A stretch of 64,000 nucleotides of DNA from an uncultured Lachnospiraceae bacterium (GCA_910586015.1 CAJUGJ010000010.1:58676-122675), one strand, 5' to 3'; positions 1 through 9,239 are shown, counted from the stretch's first letter. Notes: generated from the sequence alone by a model not told the origin. Translations and numbers: made by a program.

Positions 1-16
1 CGTCCGTTATTTGCAT
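1..16 (-). CDS. spoVG: Start of a gene, probably spoVG (partial, cut by window edge)
   Basis: Reading the minus strand past glgD, an ATG at position 16 follows a G-rich ribosome site (GGGGGG, about 8 bases upstream) and gives the residues MQITD before the window ends. SpoVG proteins typically begin M-x-I/V-T-D-V-R. The gene would follow glgD by about 48 bases in the same direction. SpoVG is a small RNA/DNA-binding regulator of sporulation and cell division. Only five codons are visible, so the identity is an inference from the N-terminal pattern and from the sporulation-competent background (spoIIR is present at 51.9 kb). Confidence 0.45.
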
Positions 17-64
17 TGTCTAAGCCCCCCAAGTAATTTAATGGCTTTCTCCGTTGTTATAGTA

Positions 65-1186
65 TTACAGAACATAACGTTCATTTTTTTCAATTACAAT
101 CTTGATATTTCCCTCTTCTCCAACATAGGTCATATTGGAACGAAGTGTATCTCTACTTTCTACAATACAATTTTCAATATACGTGTTATCTCCAATATGG
201 ACATCATTAAGTACAATTGAATTTTTAATTGTACAATTATTTCCTACATAAACCTTCTTAAACAGTAAAGAATTCTCAACAACACCATTGATAATACAGC
301 CACTTGAAATCATACTATTTTTTACAACTGCACCTGCGTTATATTTTGCTGGTGGCAAATCATCTACTTTAGAATATACATCTGGATACTGGCGGAAAAA
401 GTAATCTCTGATATCCTTCTTTAAGAAATCCATATTTGTCTTATAATAAGATTCTACGCTGGCAATATTACTCCAATAACTATCCATCTCATAAGCATAG
501 AGTCTCTTTAAACTCTTATAGCGAACTAAAATATCCCGTACAAAATCATGTCTCTCTTCTACTGCTGACTTTTCAATCAATTCAATTAACTGTCTTCTAC
601 GGATTACATAAATACCAGTTGAAATCATACTAGAATTTGCTACTAATGGTTTCTCTTCAAAACCAGTAATCCTATTATCTTCATCGACATCAATCACACC
701 AAATCGGCTGGAATCTTCATCTGGTTCTAACCGTTTGCAAACAACAGTAATATCTGCTTTCTTTGCAATATGATACTCTAAAACTTTATTATAATCCAGT
801 TTATACACACCATCACCGGAAACAATAACAACATATGGCTCATGACTACTCTTTAAAAATCCGATATTTTGATAGATAGCATCAGCAGTACCACGATACC
901 AAAAACCATTGTCAATCGTAATGGTAGGAGTAAATACAAACAATCCTCCCTGCTTTCTTCCAAAGTCCCACCACTTACCGGAACTTAAATGTTCATTTAA
1001 GGAACGGGAATTATACTGTGTCAGAACGGCAACCTTTTGTACATGGGAATTTGACATATTGCTGAGAGCAAAATCGATACTTCTAAAACTCCCTGCCACC
1101 GGCATTGCAGCAATGGCCCTCTTGTTTGACAATTCACGCATTCTGTTACTGTTCCCACCGGCTAAAACTATACCTATTGCTCTCAT
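65..1186 (-). CDS. glgD: Glucose-1-phosphate adenylyltransferase subunit GlgD
   Basis: This 373-residue nucleotidyltransferase-like protein is the GlgD partner of GlgC. It starts with a degenerate pyrophosphorylase signature (GIVLAGGNSNRM) and has the SGDGVYKLDY segment where the catalytic subunit has GGDHIYKMDY. The C-terminal third carries the hexapeptide left-handed beta-helix repeats (the IINGVVENSL...VYVGNNCTI region). In Firmicutes GlgD is a poorly active or regulatory subunit that increases the activity of GlgC in forming ADP-glucose for glycogen synthesis. Its ATG overlaps the glgC stop by four bases (ATGA), so the two are translationally coupled and probably assemble as a hetero-oligomer in the cytoplasm. 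The assignment to GlgD rather than a second GlgC rests on the shorter length, the altered N-terminal loop and the position after glgC. Confidence 0.95.
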   Translation of the reverse strand: MRAIGIVLAGGNSNRMRELSNKRAIAAMPVAGSFRSIDFALSNMSNSHVQKVAVLTQYNSRSLNEHLSSGKWWDFGRKQGGLFVFTPTITIDNGFWYRGTADAIYQNIGFLKSSHEPYVVIVSGDGVYKLDYNKVLEYHIAKKADITVVCKRLEPDEDSSRFGVIDVDEDNRITGFEEKPLVANSSMISTGIYVIRRRQLIELIEKSAVEERHDFVRDILVRYKSLKRLYAYEMDSYWSNIASVESYYKTNMDFLKKDIRDYFFRQYPDVYSKVDDLPPAKYNAGAVVKNSMISSGCIINGVVENSLLFKKVYVGNNCTIKNSIVLNDVHIGDNTYIENCIVESRDTLRSNMTYVGEEGNIKIVIEKNERYVL

Positions 1187-2457
1187 CGTCTATCACCTGC
1201 CTTAATTATACATTCTCCACTTGTCAATAAGCCACTTGGGTAATCATCTAATGTCGTTCCGCCGCTGATTGCTGTATTCTTTCCAATTTTTACATGATCT
1301 GGAATAACAGAGTCTTCTCCAATTGTAACAAGTCCATCTGTATAGATCTTTGGAAATTGTACATTTGTTTCTTCCTCTCCAACTCCCAATTCACATCCAG
1401 AACCAATAACACAATTTTCAGCAATAATCGCCTTATAGATCTTTGTTCCAGCTCCGATAGAAGTAGATTTCATAATGATAGAATCTCTTACAATAGCACC
1501 CGGTTCTATTGTTACGCCTGAACCAATTACTGAATTATGCACTTCCCCATAAATTTCAGTTCCTTCTCCAATGATACAACGATCAATTACTGCATCCTGT
1601 GAAATATACTGTGGTTGTACAACATCGTTCTTTGTATAAATATTCCAAAACTCTTCATACAAATTAAATATAGGAACTAGATCGATAAGCTCCATATTGG
1701 ATTCCCAATAAGAAGTAAGAGTTCCAACATCTTTCCAATATCCATTATACTCATATGCAAAGACACGATCTCCCCGTTCATGACAATATGGAATAATATG
1801 TTTTCCAAAATCACAACCCGGCTGATCTTGAAGATCGATCAATGCTTCTCTTAATATTTTCCATGAGAAGATATAAATACCCATTGATGCCAAGTTACTC
1901 CGTGGCTTAGGTGGTTTTTCTTCAAATTCCAAAATTCTCTTGCTTTCATCTGTAATAACTACACCAAATCGACTGGCTTCTTCCATTGGTACTGGAATAG
2001 TTGCTAGAGTAATATCTGCATTATTTGCTTTATGGAACTCAAGCATCACTTCATAGTCCATCTTATATATATGATCTCCACCCAGTATCAGAACATAATC
2101 AGGATTATACTGCTCCATGTATCTTAGATTTTGAAAGATTGCATTTGCTGTTCCAGTATACCATTCAGCATTTGTACTCTTTTCATAAGGAGGAAGAATA
2201 GAAATACCTCCAATATTTCGGTCGAGATCCCACGGAATACCAATTCCAATATGTGTATTAAGTCTTAATGGTTGATATTGTGTTAAAACACCAACAGTAT
2301 CAACCCCTGAATTGATGCAGTTACTTAACGGAAAATCAATAATTCTATACTTTCCGCCGAAAGCCACCGCCGGTTTAGCAACACCAGATGTTAAAACACC
2401 GAGTCTTGAACCTTGTCCGCCTGCCAAAAGCATTGCTATCATTTCTTTTTTAATCAC
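1183..2457 (-). CDS. glgC: Glucose-1-phosphate adenylyltransferase GlgC
   Basis: This 424-residue ADP-glucose pyrophosphorylase makes ADP-glucose from ATP and glucose-1-phosphate, the committed step of bacterial glycogen synthesis. The N-terminus has the nucleotide-binding loop LLAGGQGSRL, then KPAVAFGGKYRIIDFPLSNC. The GGDHIYKMDY motif carries the catalytic Asp, and FEEKP belongs to the sugar-phosphate site. The C-terminal part is a beta-helix with hexapeptide repeats. The start is a GTG at 2457, because AGAGGTG lies at the right distance; an in-frame ATG five codons later is the alternative. It leads the glgCD operon, and the branching enzyme GlgB is encoded 9 kb away. No glycogen synthase is visible in the window. 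Confidence 0.97.
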   Translation of the reverse strand: MIKKEMIAMLLAGGQGSRLGVLTSGVAKPAVAFGGKYRIIDFPLSNCINSGVDTVGVLTQYQPLRLNTHIGIGIPWDLDRNIGGISILPPYEKSTNAEWYTGTANAIFQNLRYMEQYNPDYVLILGGDHIYKMDYEVMLEFHKANNADITLATIPVPMEEASRFGVVITDESKRILEFEEKPPKPRSNLASMGIYIFSWKILREALIDLQDQPGCDFGKHIIPYCHERGDRVFAYEYNGYWKDVGTLTSYWESNMELIDLVPIFNLYEEFWNIYTKNDVVQPQYISQDAVIDRCIIGEGTEIYGEVHNSVIGSGVTIEPGAIVRDSIIMKSTSIGAGTKIYKAIIAENCVIGSGCELGVGEEETNVQFPKIYTDGLVTIGEDSVIPDHVKIGKNTAISGGTTLDDYPSGLLTSGECIIKAGDRR

Positions 2458-2488
2458 GTTATCACCTCTTGATGTTTAGGATAAGTAT

Positions 2489-2517
2489 ATTATACCATCT
2501 TATTTTGGAAATGTGAA
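2489..2517 (-). promoter_or_regulatory. Sigma-A-type promoter of glgCD
   Basis: On the minus strand TTCACA (2512-2517) and TATAAT (2489-2494) are separated by exactly 17 bases, about 30 bases before the glgC start codon. The -10 is perfect and the -35 matches four of six consensus bases. Confidence 0.7.
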
Positions 2518-2796
2518 TATATTTCACAAAAATTTTTTTGAAAAGAAATTTTTTTTGTTCAAATATTTTATAATCTATTATGATATGATAAAAAACGACT
2601 TTGCATTTGCTTAATTTGTATCCTATTCATTTCACTAAATTAATACTTTATTCATGAAAACTTAATTTTTTCTTCTTTTTTTCGTTTTATTTATCTTGTA
2701 TTCTTATGTACCTGCATATTGTATTTCTTTAAAAAATAGAGTACACTATTCACAAAAATCATGCCATAGAATTCTATGGGGAACAGGATGGTAATT
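2518..2796. other. AT-rich divergent intergenic region glgC/murC
   Basis: This stretch between the glgC promoter and the preferred murC start is very AT-rich, with long T and A runs. I see no convincing RNA gene, operator or coding frame in it. It presumably contains the murC promoter, but no -35/-10 pair stands out. Confidence 0.5.
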
Positions 2797-4188
2797 ATGT
2801 ATCAGATTCATTTTAATGAACCCGTTCATGTACATTTTATCGGAATCGGCGGAATTAGTATGAGTGCCCTTGCAGAGCTTTTGTATCAAAACCATTTTAC
2901 TATCAGTGGCTCTGATCTCAAACATTCCAAAGTAACAGAACATTTAGAGGAAATTGGAATTCATGTAGATTACGGACATCGAGTATCTAATTTAACAGAA
3001 AATATTTCCTGTGTTATTTATACTTCTGCTGTACAAGAAACAAACCCAGAATTGTCTGCCGCTAAAGCAAAGGGGATTCCAGTTTTAGAACGAGCAGAAT
3101 TATTAGGACAACTAATGAAAAATTATCGTCATGCAATTGGAATTTCTGGAACACATGGAAAAACTACAACTACCTCTATGCTTTCTATGATACTCTTGGA
3201 TGCAGAACTTGATCCTACTATTGCAGTTGGCGGAATCCTAGATTGGATCGGTGGAAATATGAGATTAGGAAAGTCCGAATATTTTGTTGCCGAATCCTGT
3301 GAATATACAAATAGTTTTTTGAAATTTTATCCTACCCACGAAATTATATTAAATGTTGAAGCGGAACATCTTGATTTCTTTCATGATTTAGAAGAAATAC
3401 GTAATTCATTTCATCAATTTGCTCAAAAAGTTCCAAAAGATGGATATTTGGTTATTAATGGTGAAATTGAAAATTATCAACAGTTATGTAATGATCTATC
3501 CTGTCATGTAGTTACATATGGAATTGCTAGCGAAAAGTCAAATTCTTACGATTACTCTGCCTCTGATATTTTGTATGACAATTATGGTCATGGAAGTTAT
3601 AATTGCTATCATTATGGGCAACTCCTTGGAAGAATTCAGTTAAACATAATTGGGCTTCATAACATCTCCAATTCCCTTGCTGCTGTAGCTCTTGCGGATT
3701 CCCTTGGAGTTTCTTTTACTTCCATTCAAAGAGCACTTGCTTCTTATACAGGGACAGAACGTCGTTTTCAAATAAAAGGAGTTATTGATGGAGTGACAAT
3801 CATAGATGATTATGCCCATCATCCATCCGAAATTCGTGCTACTTTAACTGCTGCTAAACAGTACCCACATCATGACATCTGGTGTGTTTTTCAACCTCAT
3901 ACATACTCAAGAACAAAACAGTTTTTACAAGAGACGACACAGGCACTCTCTCTTTCCGATCATGTCGTTTTAGCAGATATCTATGCAGCCAGAGAAGCCA
4001 ATCCGGGAGATATTTCCTCAAAAGATCTATATGACAAACTCAAAGAACTAGGAACAGATGTTTACTATTTCCCATGCTTTGATGAAATCGAAAACTTTTT
4101 ATTAAGTCATTGTATTGGTGATGATCTGGTGATTACAATGGGAGCAGGAGATATTGTCATGGTAGGAGAATCTTTACTTGGAAGTTAA
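2797..4188 (+). CDS. murC: UDP-N-acetylmuramate--L-alanine ligase MurC
   Basis: MurC adds L-alanine to UDP-MurNAc, the first amino-acid step of peptidoglycan precursor synthesis in the cytoplasm. The N-terminal dinucleotide-binding motif GIGGISMS is followed by the Mur-ligase P-loop GTHGKTTT near residue 115, and DDYAHHP marks the central and C-terminal domains. The 463-residue length fits the family. I place the start at the ATG at 2797 (MYQIHF...), because clostridial MurC proteins usually begin MYQI and AGGATGG lies upstream. In-frame ATGs at 2776 and 2788 would add seven or three residues. It is monocistronic as far as can be seen, and a weak promoter for the next gene follows. Confidence 0.95.
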   Translation: MYQIHFNEPVHVHFIGIGGISMSALAELLYQNHFTISGSDLKHSKVTEHLEEIGIHVDYGHRVSNLTENISCVIYTSAVQETNPELSAAKAKGIPVLERAELLGQLMKNYRHAIGISGTHGKTTTTSMLSMILLDAELDPTIAVGGILDWIGGNMRLGKSEYFVAESCEYTNSFLKFYPTHEIILNVEAEHLDFFHDLEEIRNSFHQFAQKVPKDGYLVINGEIENYQQLCNDLSCHVVTYGIASEKSNSYDYSASDILYDNYGHGSYNCYHYGQLLGRIQLNIIGLHNISNSLAAVALADSLGVSFTSIQRALASYTGTERRFQIKGVIDGVTIIDDYAHHPSEIRATLTAAKQYPHHDIWCVFQPHTYSRTKQFLQETTQALSLSDHVVLADIYAAREANPGDISSKDLYDKLKELGTDVYYFPCFDEIENFLLSHCIGDDLVITMGAGDIVMVGESLLGS

Positions 4189-4234
4189 GTAACTCCTAGG
4201 TCAATATTTTTGCTCATCAAGGCAAATTATTCTA

Positions 4235-4263
4235 TTTTCAAGTTGCATAAAATATGTTACAAT
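4235..4263 (+). promoter_or_regulatory. Probable promoter of the dnaD-dnaC pair
   Basis: TTTTCA (4235-4240) and TACAAT (4258-4263) are separated by 17 bases, just after murC and about 60 bases before the dnaD-like start. The -10 is good and the -35 is weak. Confidence 0.45.
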
Positions 4264-4280
4264 CACGTTATCGCTGAAAC

Positions 4281-4306
4281 GGCTTCCCATTTTGTTGAAG
4301 GAAGCC
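4281..4306 (+). promoter_or_regulatory. Leader hairpin upstream of dnaD-like gene
   Basis: GGCTTCC and GGAAGCC form a perfect 7-base stem around a 12-base loop. It lies between the presumed transcription start and the GGAGG ribosome site of the DnaD-like gene. No U-tract follows, so it is not a standard intrinsic terminator. It may stabilise the mRNA or affect ribosome access. Confidence 0.5.
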
Positions 4307-4321
4307 GAATGGAGGAATCTG

Positions 4322-5365
4322 ATGAGCAATATAAATCTTTCCAATGAATTTCGTCCAGAAGTTACCATTTTGTCGAATGATTTTATCGATCATTACATGC
4401 CTTCTGCAAATGGTACTTTTGTCAAGGTGTATTTATATCTGCTGCGTTTTAACGGATCGAGTGAAGAACTTTCTATCTCTCATATTGCAGAAAAACTCGA
4501 TGAAACGGAGAAGGATATCCTGCGTGCCTTACGTTACTGGGAAGAAAAACAACTTCTTTCTCTCTCGAAAGAAGATTCCGGCAATATCACTGGTATCACA
4601 ATTTTAAATCCAGTTATCCAAAAGGCACAAGATCAAAAAACAACTCCTCCAGAAAACACTCAAGAGTTTCATCGTCCAAAATACTCAGATGCTCAGATTG
4701 CAAAACTAAAGGAATTAGGAGATGTGCAGTTTCTGTTAAACGCTGTAGAACGCTATTTGGATCGCCTGCTTCGACCAAGTGATATCCAATTAGTTCTTTA
4801 TTTATATGAAGGACTTGAATTTTCTTCTGATCTCATCCTTCATTTATATGACTATTGTATTTCTATGAATAAAAAGAACGCAAGTTATATTGAGAGTGTT
4901 GCCCTTTCTTGGGCAAAGCAGGGAATTGATACAGTAGAAAAAGCGGAACATGCTTCTATGCTCTATAATACAGGTTATCAAGCTGTCAATCGTGCATTTG
5001 GACTAAATAGGATGCCAGGAGATGCAGAAAAGGAGTTTATTCTATGTTGGCTTAACACATATAAATTTGAAATTCCTTTAATTACAGAGGCCTGTAAACG
5101 AGCACTTCTTGGTGCTGGAAAACCAGATTTTAAATATGCGAATGGTATTTTAGAAAGTTGGTATCGTCATGGAGTAAAAACACTTAAAGATGTAGAAGTT
5201 CTCGATATCGAACACGCCAAACGTTCTTCTGTTGCTGCAAGCAGAGAACCAAAGAAAGTAGGGAGAACTCCTTCTATAAACAAGTTTAATGCCTTTCCGC
5301 AGCGTCAATATACCGAAGAAGATTTCCTTAACTTAGAACGTCAATTATTAAACAAGGGGAATTAA
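4322..5365 (+). CDS. DnaD-like primosome protein with two DnaD C-terminal modules
   Basis: This 347-residue protein has an N-terminal winged-helix-like region (about 10-100) followed by two copies of the DnaD/DnaB_2 C-terminal module. Each copy shows the family's YxxxIxxxW-type signature: YIESVALSW near residue 195 and YANGILESW near residue 285. DnaD/DnaB proteins of Firmicutes help load the replicative helicase at origins and restart sites. The start at 4322 is set by GGAGG six bases upstream; an upstream ATG at 4292 in the leader hairpin region has no ribosome site. The next gene is a DnaC-like helicase loader 10 bases downstream, the usual clostridial pairing, so a role in chromosomal helicase loading is well supported. 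Whether it equals B. subtilis DnaD or DnaB cannot be decided here. Confidence 0.88.
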   Translation: MSNINLSNEFRPEVTILSNDFIDHYMPSANGTFVKVYLYLLRFNGSSEELSISHIAEKLDETEKDILRALRYWEEKQLLSLSKEDSGNITGITILNPVIQKAQDQKTTPPENTQEFHRPKYSDAQIAKLKELGDVQFLLNAVERYLDRLLRPSDIQLVLYLYEGLEFSSDLILHLYDYCISMNKKNASYIESVALSWAKQGIDTVEKAEHASMLYNTGYQAVNRAFGLNRMPGDAEKEFILCWLNTYKFEIPLITEACKRALLGAGKPDFKYANGILESWYRHGVKTLKDVEVLDIEHAKRSSVAASREPKKVGRTPSINKFNAFPQRQYTEEDFLNLERQLLNKGN

Positions 5366-5375
5366 GGGGACTGTT

Positions 5376-6374
5376 ATGCCATTAAAAAATTATCAATATC
5401 AACGTATTTTAAAAGAGTATGATAGACGCAGACTGCAAAGCCGAAATGATTTAGAAAAGCGAAAGCAGGAAGTGTATGCAAAAATACCTGAACTTTCAGA
5501 ACTTGACCAAAAAATTCGGGAAGGTTCTGTTCGTAGTGCAAAAGCATCTCTTTTAGGACATCCAGAGGAATTGAATCAGTTGGCACAAAAAAATCAAATC
5601 CTGTCAAATAAAAAACTTGCTGTTCTTTCTTCCTATGGATATCCTGTTAATTATCTTGAACCAGCTTATTTTTGTCCAGATTGTCAAGACACTGGATATA
5701 TCGGTAAAGAAAAATGTCATTGTTTTAAACAGGCAGTTGTTGATTTGATCTATTCGCAGTCTAATGTCAAAGATATCATTGTTTCAGAAAATTTTAAAAA
5801 TTTTCGTTATTCCTATTATAATAATGATACTCCTGATCCAGTCACAGGTCTTACTCCTTTTGCTAATATGAAAACTGTTATGGGAAAGGTAAAAAATTTT
5901 ATTTTAAATTTTGAAACTTCAGGAGAAAATCTAGTAATTTATGGGAATACAGGTGTTGGAAAAACATTTCTTTCTCATTGTATTGCTGGAGAATTATTAT
6001 CGAGAGGATATACTGTTATTTACTTAACCGCATTTGAATTATTTCATATTTTAGAATGTTATAGTTTTGATAGAGATAGAAGAGTTCAAGAAGATTATGA
6101 AAGCCAATTTGAAAATATTTTAGATTGTGATCTTTTAATTATTGATGATATTGGAACAGAATTGAGTAATTCTTTTATCAATTCTCAATTTTATTTATGT
6201 ATTAACGAACGGTATTTGAAAAAGAATTCTACAATTATTTCTTCTAATTTATCTCTGCAGCAGATAGGTTCTACTTACAGTGAACGAATTCTTTCTAGAT
6301 TAAGTAGCAATTATACACTTTTAAGACTGTTTGGTAAGGATATTCGAATTTTAAAGCAATTAGTAGCCACTTGA
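5376..6374 (+). CDS. dnaC: DnaC/DnaI-like helicase loader ATPase
   Basis: This 332-residue AAA+ protein resembles DnaI/DnaC loaders, which deliver the hexameric helicase to DNA. The N-terminal half holds a probable zinc-binding region (CPDCQDTGYIGKEKCHC, about residues 99-115). The ATPase core has Walker A GNTGVGKT (about 189-196), Walker B LLIIDDIG and a sensor/arginine region near YSERILSRL. It follows the DnaD-like gene by 10 bases with an AAGGGG ribosome site, so the two are probably co-transcribed. The gene ends in an AT-rich stretch, and the next gene (prs) has its own ribosome site over 100 bases later. Confidence 0.9.
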   Translation: MPLKNYQYQRILKEYDRRRLQSRNDLEKRKQEVYAKIPELSELDQKIREGSVRSAKASLLGHPEELNQLAQKNQILSNKKLAVLSSYGYPVNYLEPAYFCPDCQDTGYIGKEKCHCFKQAVVDLIYSQSNVKDIIVSENFKNFRYSYYNNDTPDPVTGLTPFANMKTVMGKVKNFILNFETSGENLVIYGNTGVGKTFLSHCIAGELLSRGYTVIYLTAFELFHILECYSFDRDRRVQEDYESQFENILDCDLLIIDDIGTELSNSFINSQFYLCINERYLKKNSTIISSNLSLQQIGSTYSERILSRLSSNYTLLRLFGKDIRILKQLVAT

Positions 6375-6478
6375 CGGTACTCTAAAATCAGGATATGATA
6401 AACATATACTTACATCAATAAATTTTTAAATAAAGCACATACTAATGATTATTATACTATTATACTGGAGGAAAAAAT

Positions 6479-7663
6479 ATGCCGCAAGAAAGTTTATTTC
6501 AAAACCTACCTGTAGGTACACTTGGAATTATTGCTCTGGAAAGTAGTCGGGAAATGGGGCAGAAAGTCAATGATTATATTGTATCTTGGAGAAAATCTCG
6601 CTCTGCCATTCAATCGTCTACTTTGGCATTTGAAGGATACAGTAGAGATAATTACCTAATTGAATCTTCCTGTCCACGGTTTGGTTCTGGTGAAGCAAAA
6701 GGAATTGTGAAACAGTCTGTGCGTGGTGATGATATCTATATCCTAGTAGATGTTTGTAACTATAGCTTAACTTATTCTGTCTGTGGAAATCTAAACCATA
6801 TGTCACCTGATGATCACTATCAAGATTTAAAGCGGATTATCTCTGCACTAGGTGGAAAGGCAAGAAGAATCACAGTCATTATGCCGTTTTTATATGAAAG
6901 CAGACAACATAAACGCAGTTCCAGAGAATCTTTAGATTGTGCACTTGCGCTTCAGGAACTGACTAATATGGGAGTAGAAAGTATTATTACTTTCGATGCA
7001 CACGATCCACGAGTACAAAATGCAATTCCCCTTAAAAGTTTTGAAACCGTTATGCCAACTTATCAGTTTATTAAAGCTCTGCTTCGAAATATTCCTGATC
7101 TTACCATCGATTCCGATCATATGATGATAGTCAGTCCAGATGAAGGAGCAATGAGTCGTGCTGTTTACTTTGCCAATGTCTTAGGATTAGATATGGGTAT
7201 GTTTTATAAGCGAAGAGATTATACCAGAATAGTAGACGGAAAAAATCCGATTGTAACTCATGAATTTTTGGGTTCGGATATCTGTGGTAAAGATGTTGTA
7301 ATTTTGGATGATATGATTTCTTCTGGTGACAGTATTATTGATACTACAAAGGAATTAAAAAAGCGTAATGCTGGCAGAATCTTTGTCTGCTCTACCTTTG
7401 GATTGTTTACAAATGGATTAGAAAAGTTCGATTGTGCTTATGAGGAAGGACTGATCTATCGAATCATTACTACAAATTTAATCTATCAGCCACCACAACT
7501 ATTAGAAAGACCATATTATATCAATGCAGATATTAGTAAATATATTGCTCTTCTTATTGATACGCTAAACCATGATGGATCGATTAGTAGTCTATTAAGT
7601 CCTACCGATCGAATTCAAACTATTGTGGCAAAATATAAAGAAAATAACGGAATTCTTTTATAG
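6479..7663 (+). CDS. prs: Ribose-phosphate pyrophosphokinase (PRPP synthase)
   Basis: PRPP synthase makes 5-phosphoribosyl-1-pyrophosphate from ribose-5-phosphate and ATP for nucleotide, His and Trp synthesis. Visible motifs are the flexible-loop region YESRQHKRSS (canonical YARQDRK), the FDAHDP segment and the PRPP-binding loop VVILDDMISSGDS near residue 275. At 394 residues it is longer than the classical 315-residue enzyme. Long PRPP synthases of this type occur in Clostridia, with an extended N-terminus and C-terminus. GGAGG lies 10 bases before the ATG. A strong terminator follows immediately, and I see it as a single-gene unit. Confidence 0.92.
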   Translation: MPQESLFQNLPVGTLGIIALESSREMGQKVNDYIVSWRKSRSAIQSSTLAFEGYSRDNYLIESSCPRFGSGEAKGIVKQSVRGDDIYILVDVCNYSLTYSVCGNLNHMSPDDHYQDLKRIISALGGKARRITVIMPFLYESRQHKRSSRESLDCALALQELTNMGVESIITFDAHDPRVQNAIPLKSFETVMPTYQFIKALLRNIPDLTIDSDHMMIVSPDEGAMSRAVYFANVLGLDMGMFYKRRDYTRIVDGKNPIVTHEFLGSDICGKDVVILDDMISSGDSIIDTTKELKKRNAGRIFVCSTFGLFTNGLEKFDCAYEEGLIYRIITTNLIYQPPQLLERPYYINADISKYIALLIDTLNHDGSISSLLSPTDRIQTIVAKYKENNGILL

Positions 7664-7675
7664 AATAGAAAGAAG

Positions 7676-7710
7676 GGAATGACAGATAATATACTGTCAT
7701 TCCTTTTTAT
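7676..7710 (+). terminator. Intrinsic terminator of prs
   Basis: GGAATGACAG (7676-7685) pairs perfectly with CTGTCATTCC (7694-7703) around an 8-base loop, and TTTTT follows. It lies 12 bases after the prs stop codon. Confidence 0.92.
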
Positions 7711-7805
7711 TATCATTAAATATAAGCATCCAGTTTTTTGAACAAACATAAACTTTTACATTTGGATAACTCATTACTCATATCCGTCTTTTCACTAAAA
7801 CTACT

Positions 7806-8174
7806 TTAGAAGCCTAAATTATGCAATAACTTTTCTACATCAGAAGACTTCAATACTTTCCCCATAGACACTACTTTTTCATTTACGACAAGTGCAGGCA
7901 TACTCATTACACCATATCCCATGACTTTTTGTAAATCAGTTACATACTCTACTTCTACCATAAGCCCCATTTTTTGAACAGCTTCCTTTGCATTTTCATA
8001 TAGTGTATGACAGGACACACAGCCTGATCCTAAGACTTTAATACAACAAATATCTTCTTGTACTTTAGAATAACATTCACTTGTCTTTTCTGTTTCTTCG
8101 GATATAGGATAGTCGAAGTTACATTCACAAATAGGGACTTTTTTTTCCTCTTTCTTTTTTCCAAACAGTGCCAT
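7806..8174 (-). CDS. Thioredoxin-family redox-active disulfide protein
   Basis: This 122-residue protein has a C-terminal thioredoxin-like domain of the small 'redox-active disulfide protein 2' type. It has VLGSGCVSCHTL with a CxxC pair near residues 51-54, followed by the cis-proline segment MSMPALVV. A preceding 45-residue charged and Cys-rich N-terminus (CECNF, ECYS, ICC) may add metal-binding thiols. It is the last gene of the ArsR-permease cassette, 51 bases after the permease. Members of this family are commonly found next to DUF318/ArsP permeases, suggesting thiol delivery or reduction for the exported metalloid; that role is inferred. No terminator is obvious downstream. Confidence 0.85.
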   Translation of the reverse strand: MALFGKKKEEKKVPICECNFDYPISEETEKTSECYSKVQEDICCIKVLGSGCVSCHTLYENAKEAVQKMGLMVEVEYVTDLQKVMGYGVMSMPALVVNEKVVSMGKVLKSSDVEKLLHNLGF

Positions 8175-8225
8175 AATAAATTTACCTCCATATAATTTGA
8201 TTTATCTTTGATTTTTTCATACAAT

Positions 8226-9239
8226 CTATACAAGTAGATATTGAATTGCATTGAAGAAATAACCGACAAGGATAATACCAGTAGTACAGATTGCAATAAA
8301 AATAACAAGCAACTTAGACTTAACAGCTTTACGCAACATAATCATAGAAGGTAAAGACAAGGTTGTTACTCCCATCATAAAAGATAAAACTACCCCAAGT
8401 TGTGCACCTTTTGCTAATAATGCTTCGGCAATAGGAATTGTTCCAAAAATGTCTGCATACATGGGAATGCCTGCAACTGTAGCAATAATAACGCCTAAAG
8501 GATTGCCCGTTCCAAGAACACCTACAATAAAATTTTCAGGTATCCAATTATGGATAAACGCACCAATAGCAACACCTACTAAAACATATAAGAAAACTTT
8601 TTTTGCGGTAGATACGACCTGTCCCCATGCGTATTTTATACGATCTTTAAAATGGAGTTCCTCTTGTATAACATCAATAGAACTTCCATTACGTATAAAT
8701 TCCTCTACATAGTTATCAAGGTGCCATTTTTGAATCAAAGTGCCGCCTGCAACTGCTATTATAAGTCCAAAAATAACATAGGTTATTGCAACTTTCCAAC
8801 CAAATATGCTCATCAACAGCACAAGGGAACCAAGATCAACCATAGGAGAAGAAATTAAAAAGGAAAATGTCACACCTAATGGCAATCCGGCACTTGTAAA
8901 GCCAATAAACAGTGGGATTGATGAACAAGAACAAAATGGTGTCACTGTACCAAGTAAAGCAGCAATAATGTTTGCTCTGATCCCATGAAATCTTCCAAGA
9001 ATCTTTTTTGTCCTTTCTGGTGGAAAATAACTTTGAATATACGAAATAAGTAAAATCAAAACCCCTAAAAGTACCATGATTTTAATTGTATCGTAGAAAA
9101 AAAACTGTATACTCCTTCCTATTTTATCATTCGTATCTAAACCACAGGTATCAAGTAGATTGCCGATTAAACGGTTTAGCCATTGCATACCTAGAATTTC
9201 GTTTTGAAAAAAATCCCAACCTATTTTTATTATTTTCAT
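8226..9239 (-). CDS. ArsP/YraQ-type (DUF318) permease, probable organoarsenical or metalloid exporter
   Basis: This polytopic 337-residue membrane protein has about eight hydrophobic segments and the family signature TPFCSCSSIP with a conserved cysteine pair near residues 100-105, followed by GLPLGVTFSFLISSPMVD. DUF318 permeases include ArsP, which exports trivalent organoarsenicals, and uncharacterised YraQ proteins. The ArsR-type regulator with paired cysteines just upstream favours a metalloid substrate. A perfect palindromic operator lies 22-41 bases before its ATG, so it may be controlled separately as well as through the upstream arsR promoter. Substrate cannot be fixed from sequence alone. 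Confidence 0.82.
   Translation of the reverse strand: MKIIKIGWDFFQNEILGMQWLNRLIGNLLDTCGLDTNDKIGRSIQFFFYDTIKIMVLLGVLILLISYIQSYFPPERTKKILGRFHGIRANIIAALLGTVTPFCSCSSIPLFIGFTSAGLPLGVTFSFLISSPMVDLGSLVLLMSIFGWKVAITYVIFGLIIAVAGGTLIQKWHLDNYVEEFIRNGSSIDVIQEELHFKDRIKYAWGQVVSTAKKVFLYVLVGVAIGAFIHNWIPENFIVGVLGTGNPLGVIIATVAGIPMYADIFGTIPIAEALLAKGAQLGVVLSFMMGVTTLSLPSMIMLRKAVKSKLLVIFIAICTTGIILVGYFFNAIQYLLV

Noticed and set aside
2518..2796. A riboswitch or T-box in the glgC/murC gap
   Set aside because: No T-box, specifier-like stem or terminator/antiterminator pair is visible. The stretch is plain AT-rich sequence.
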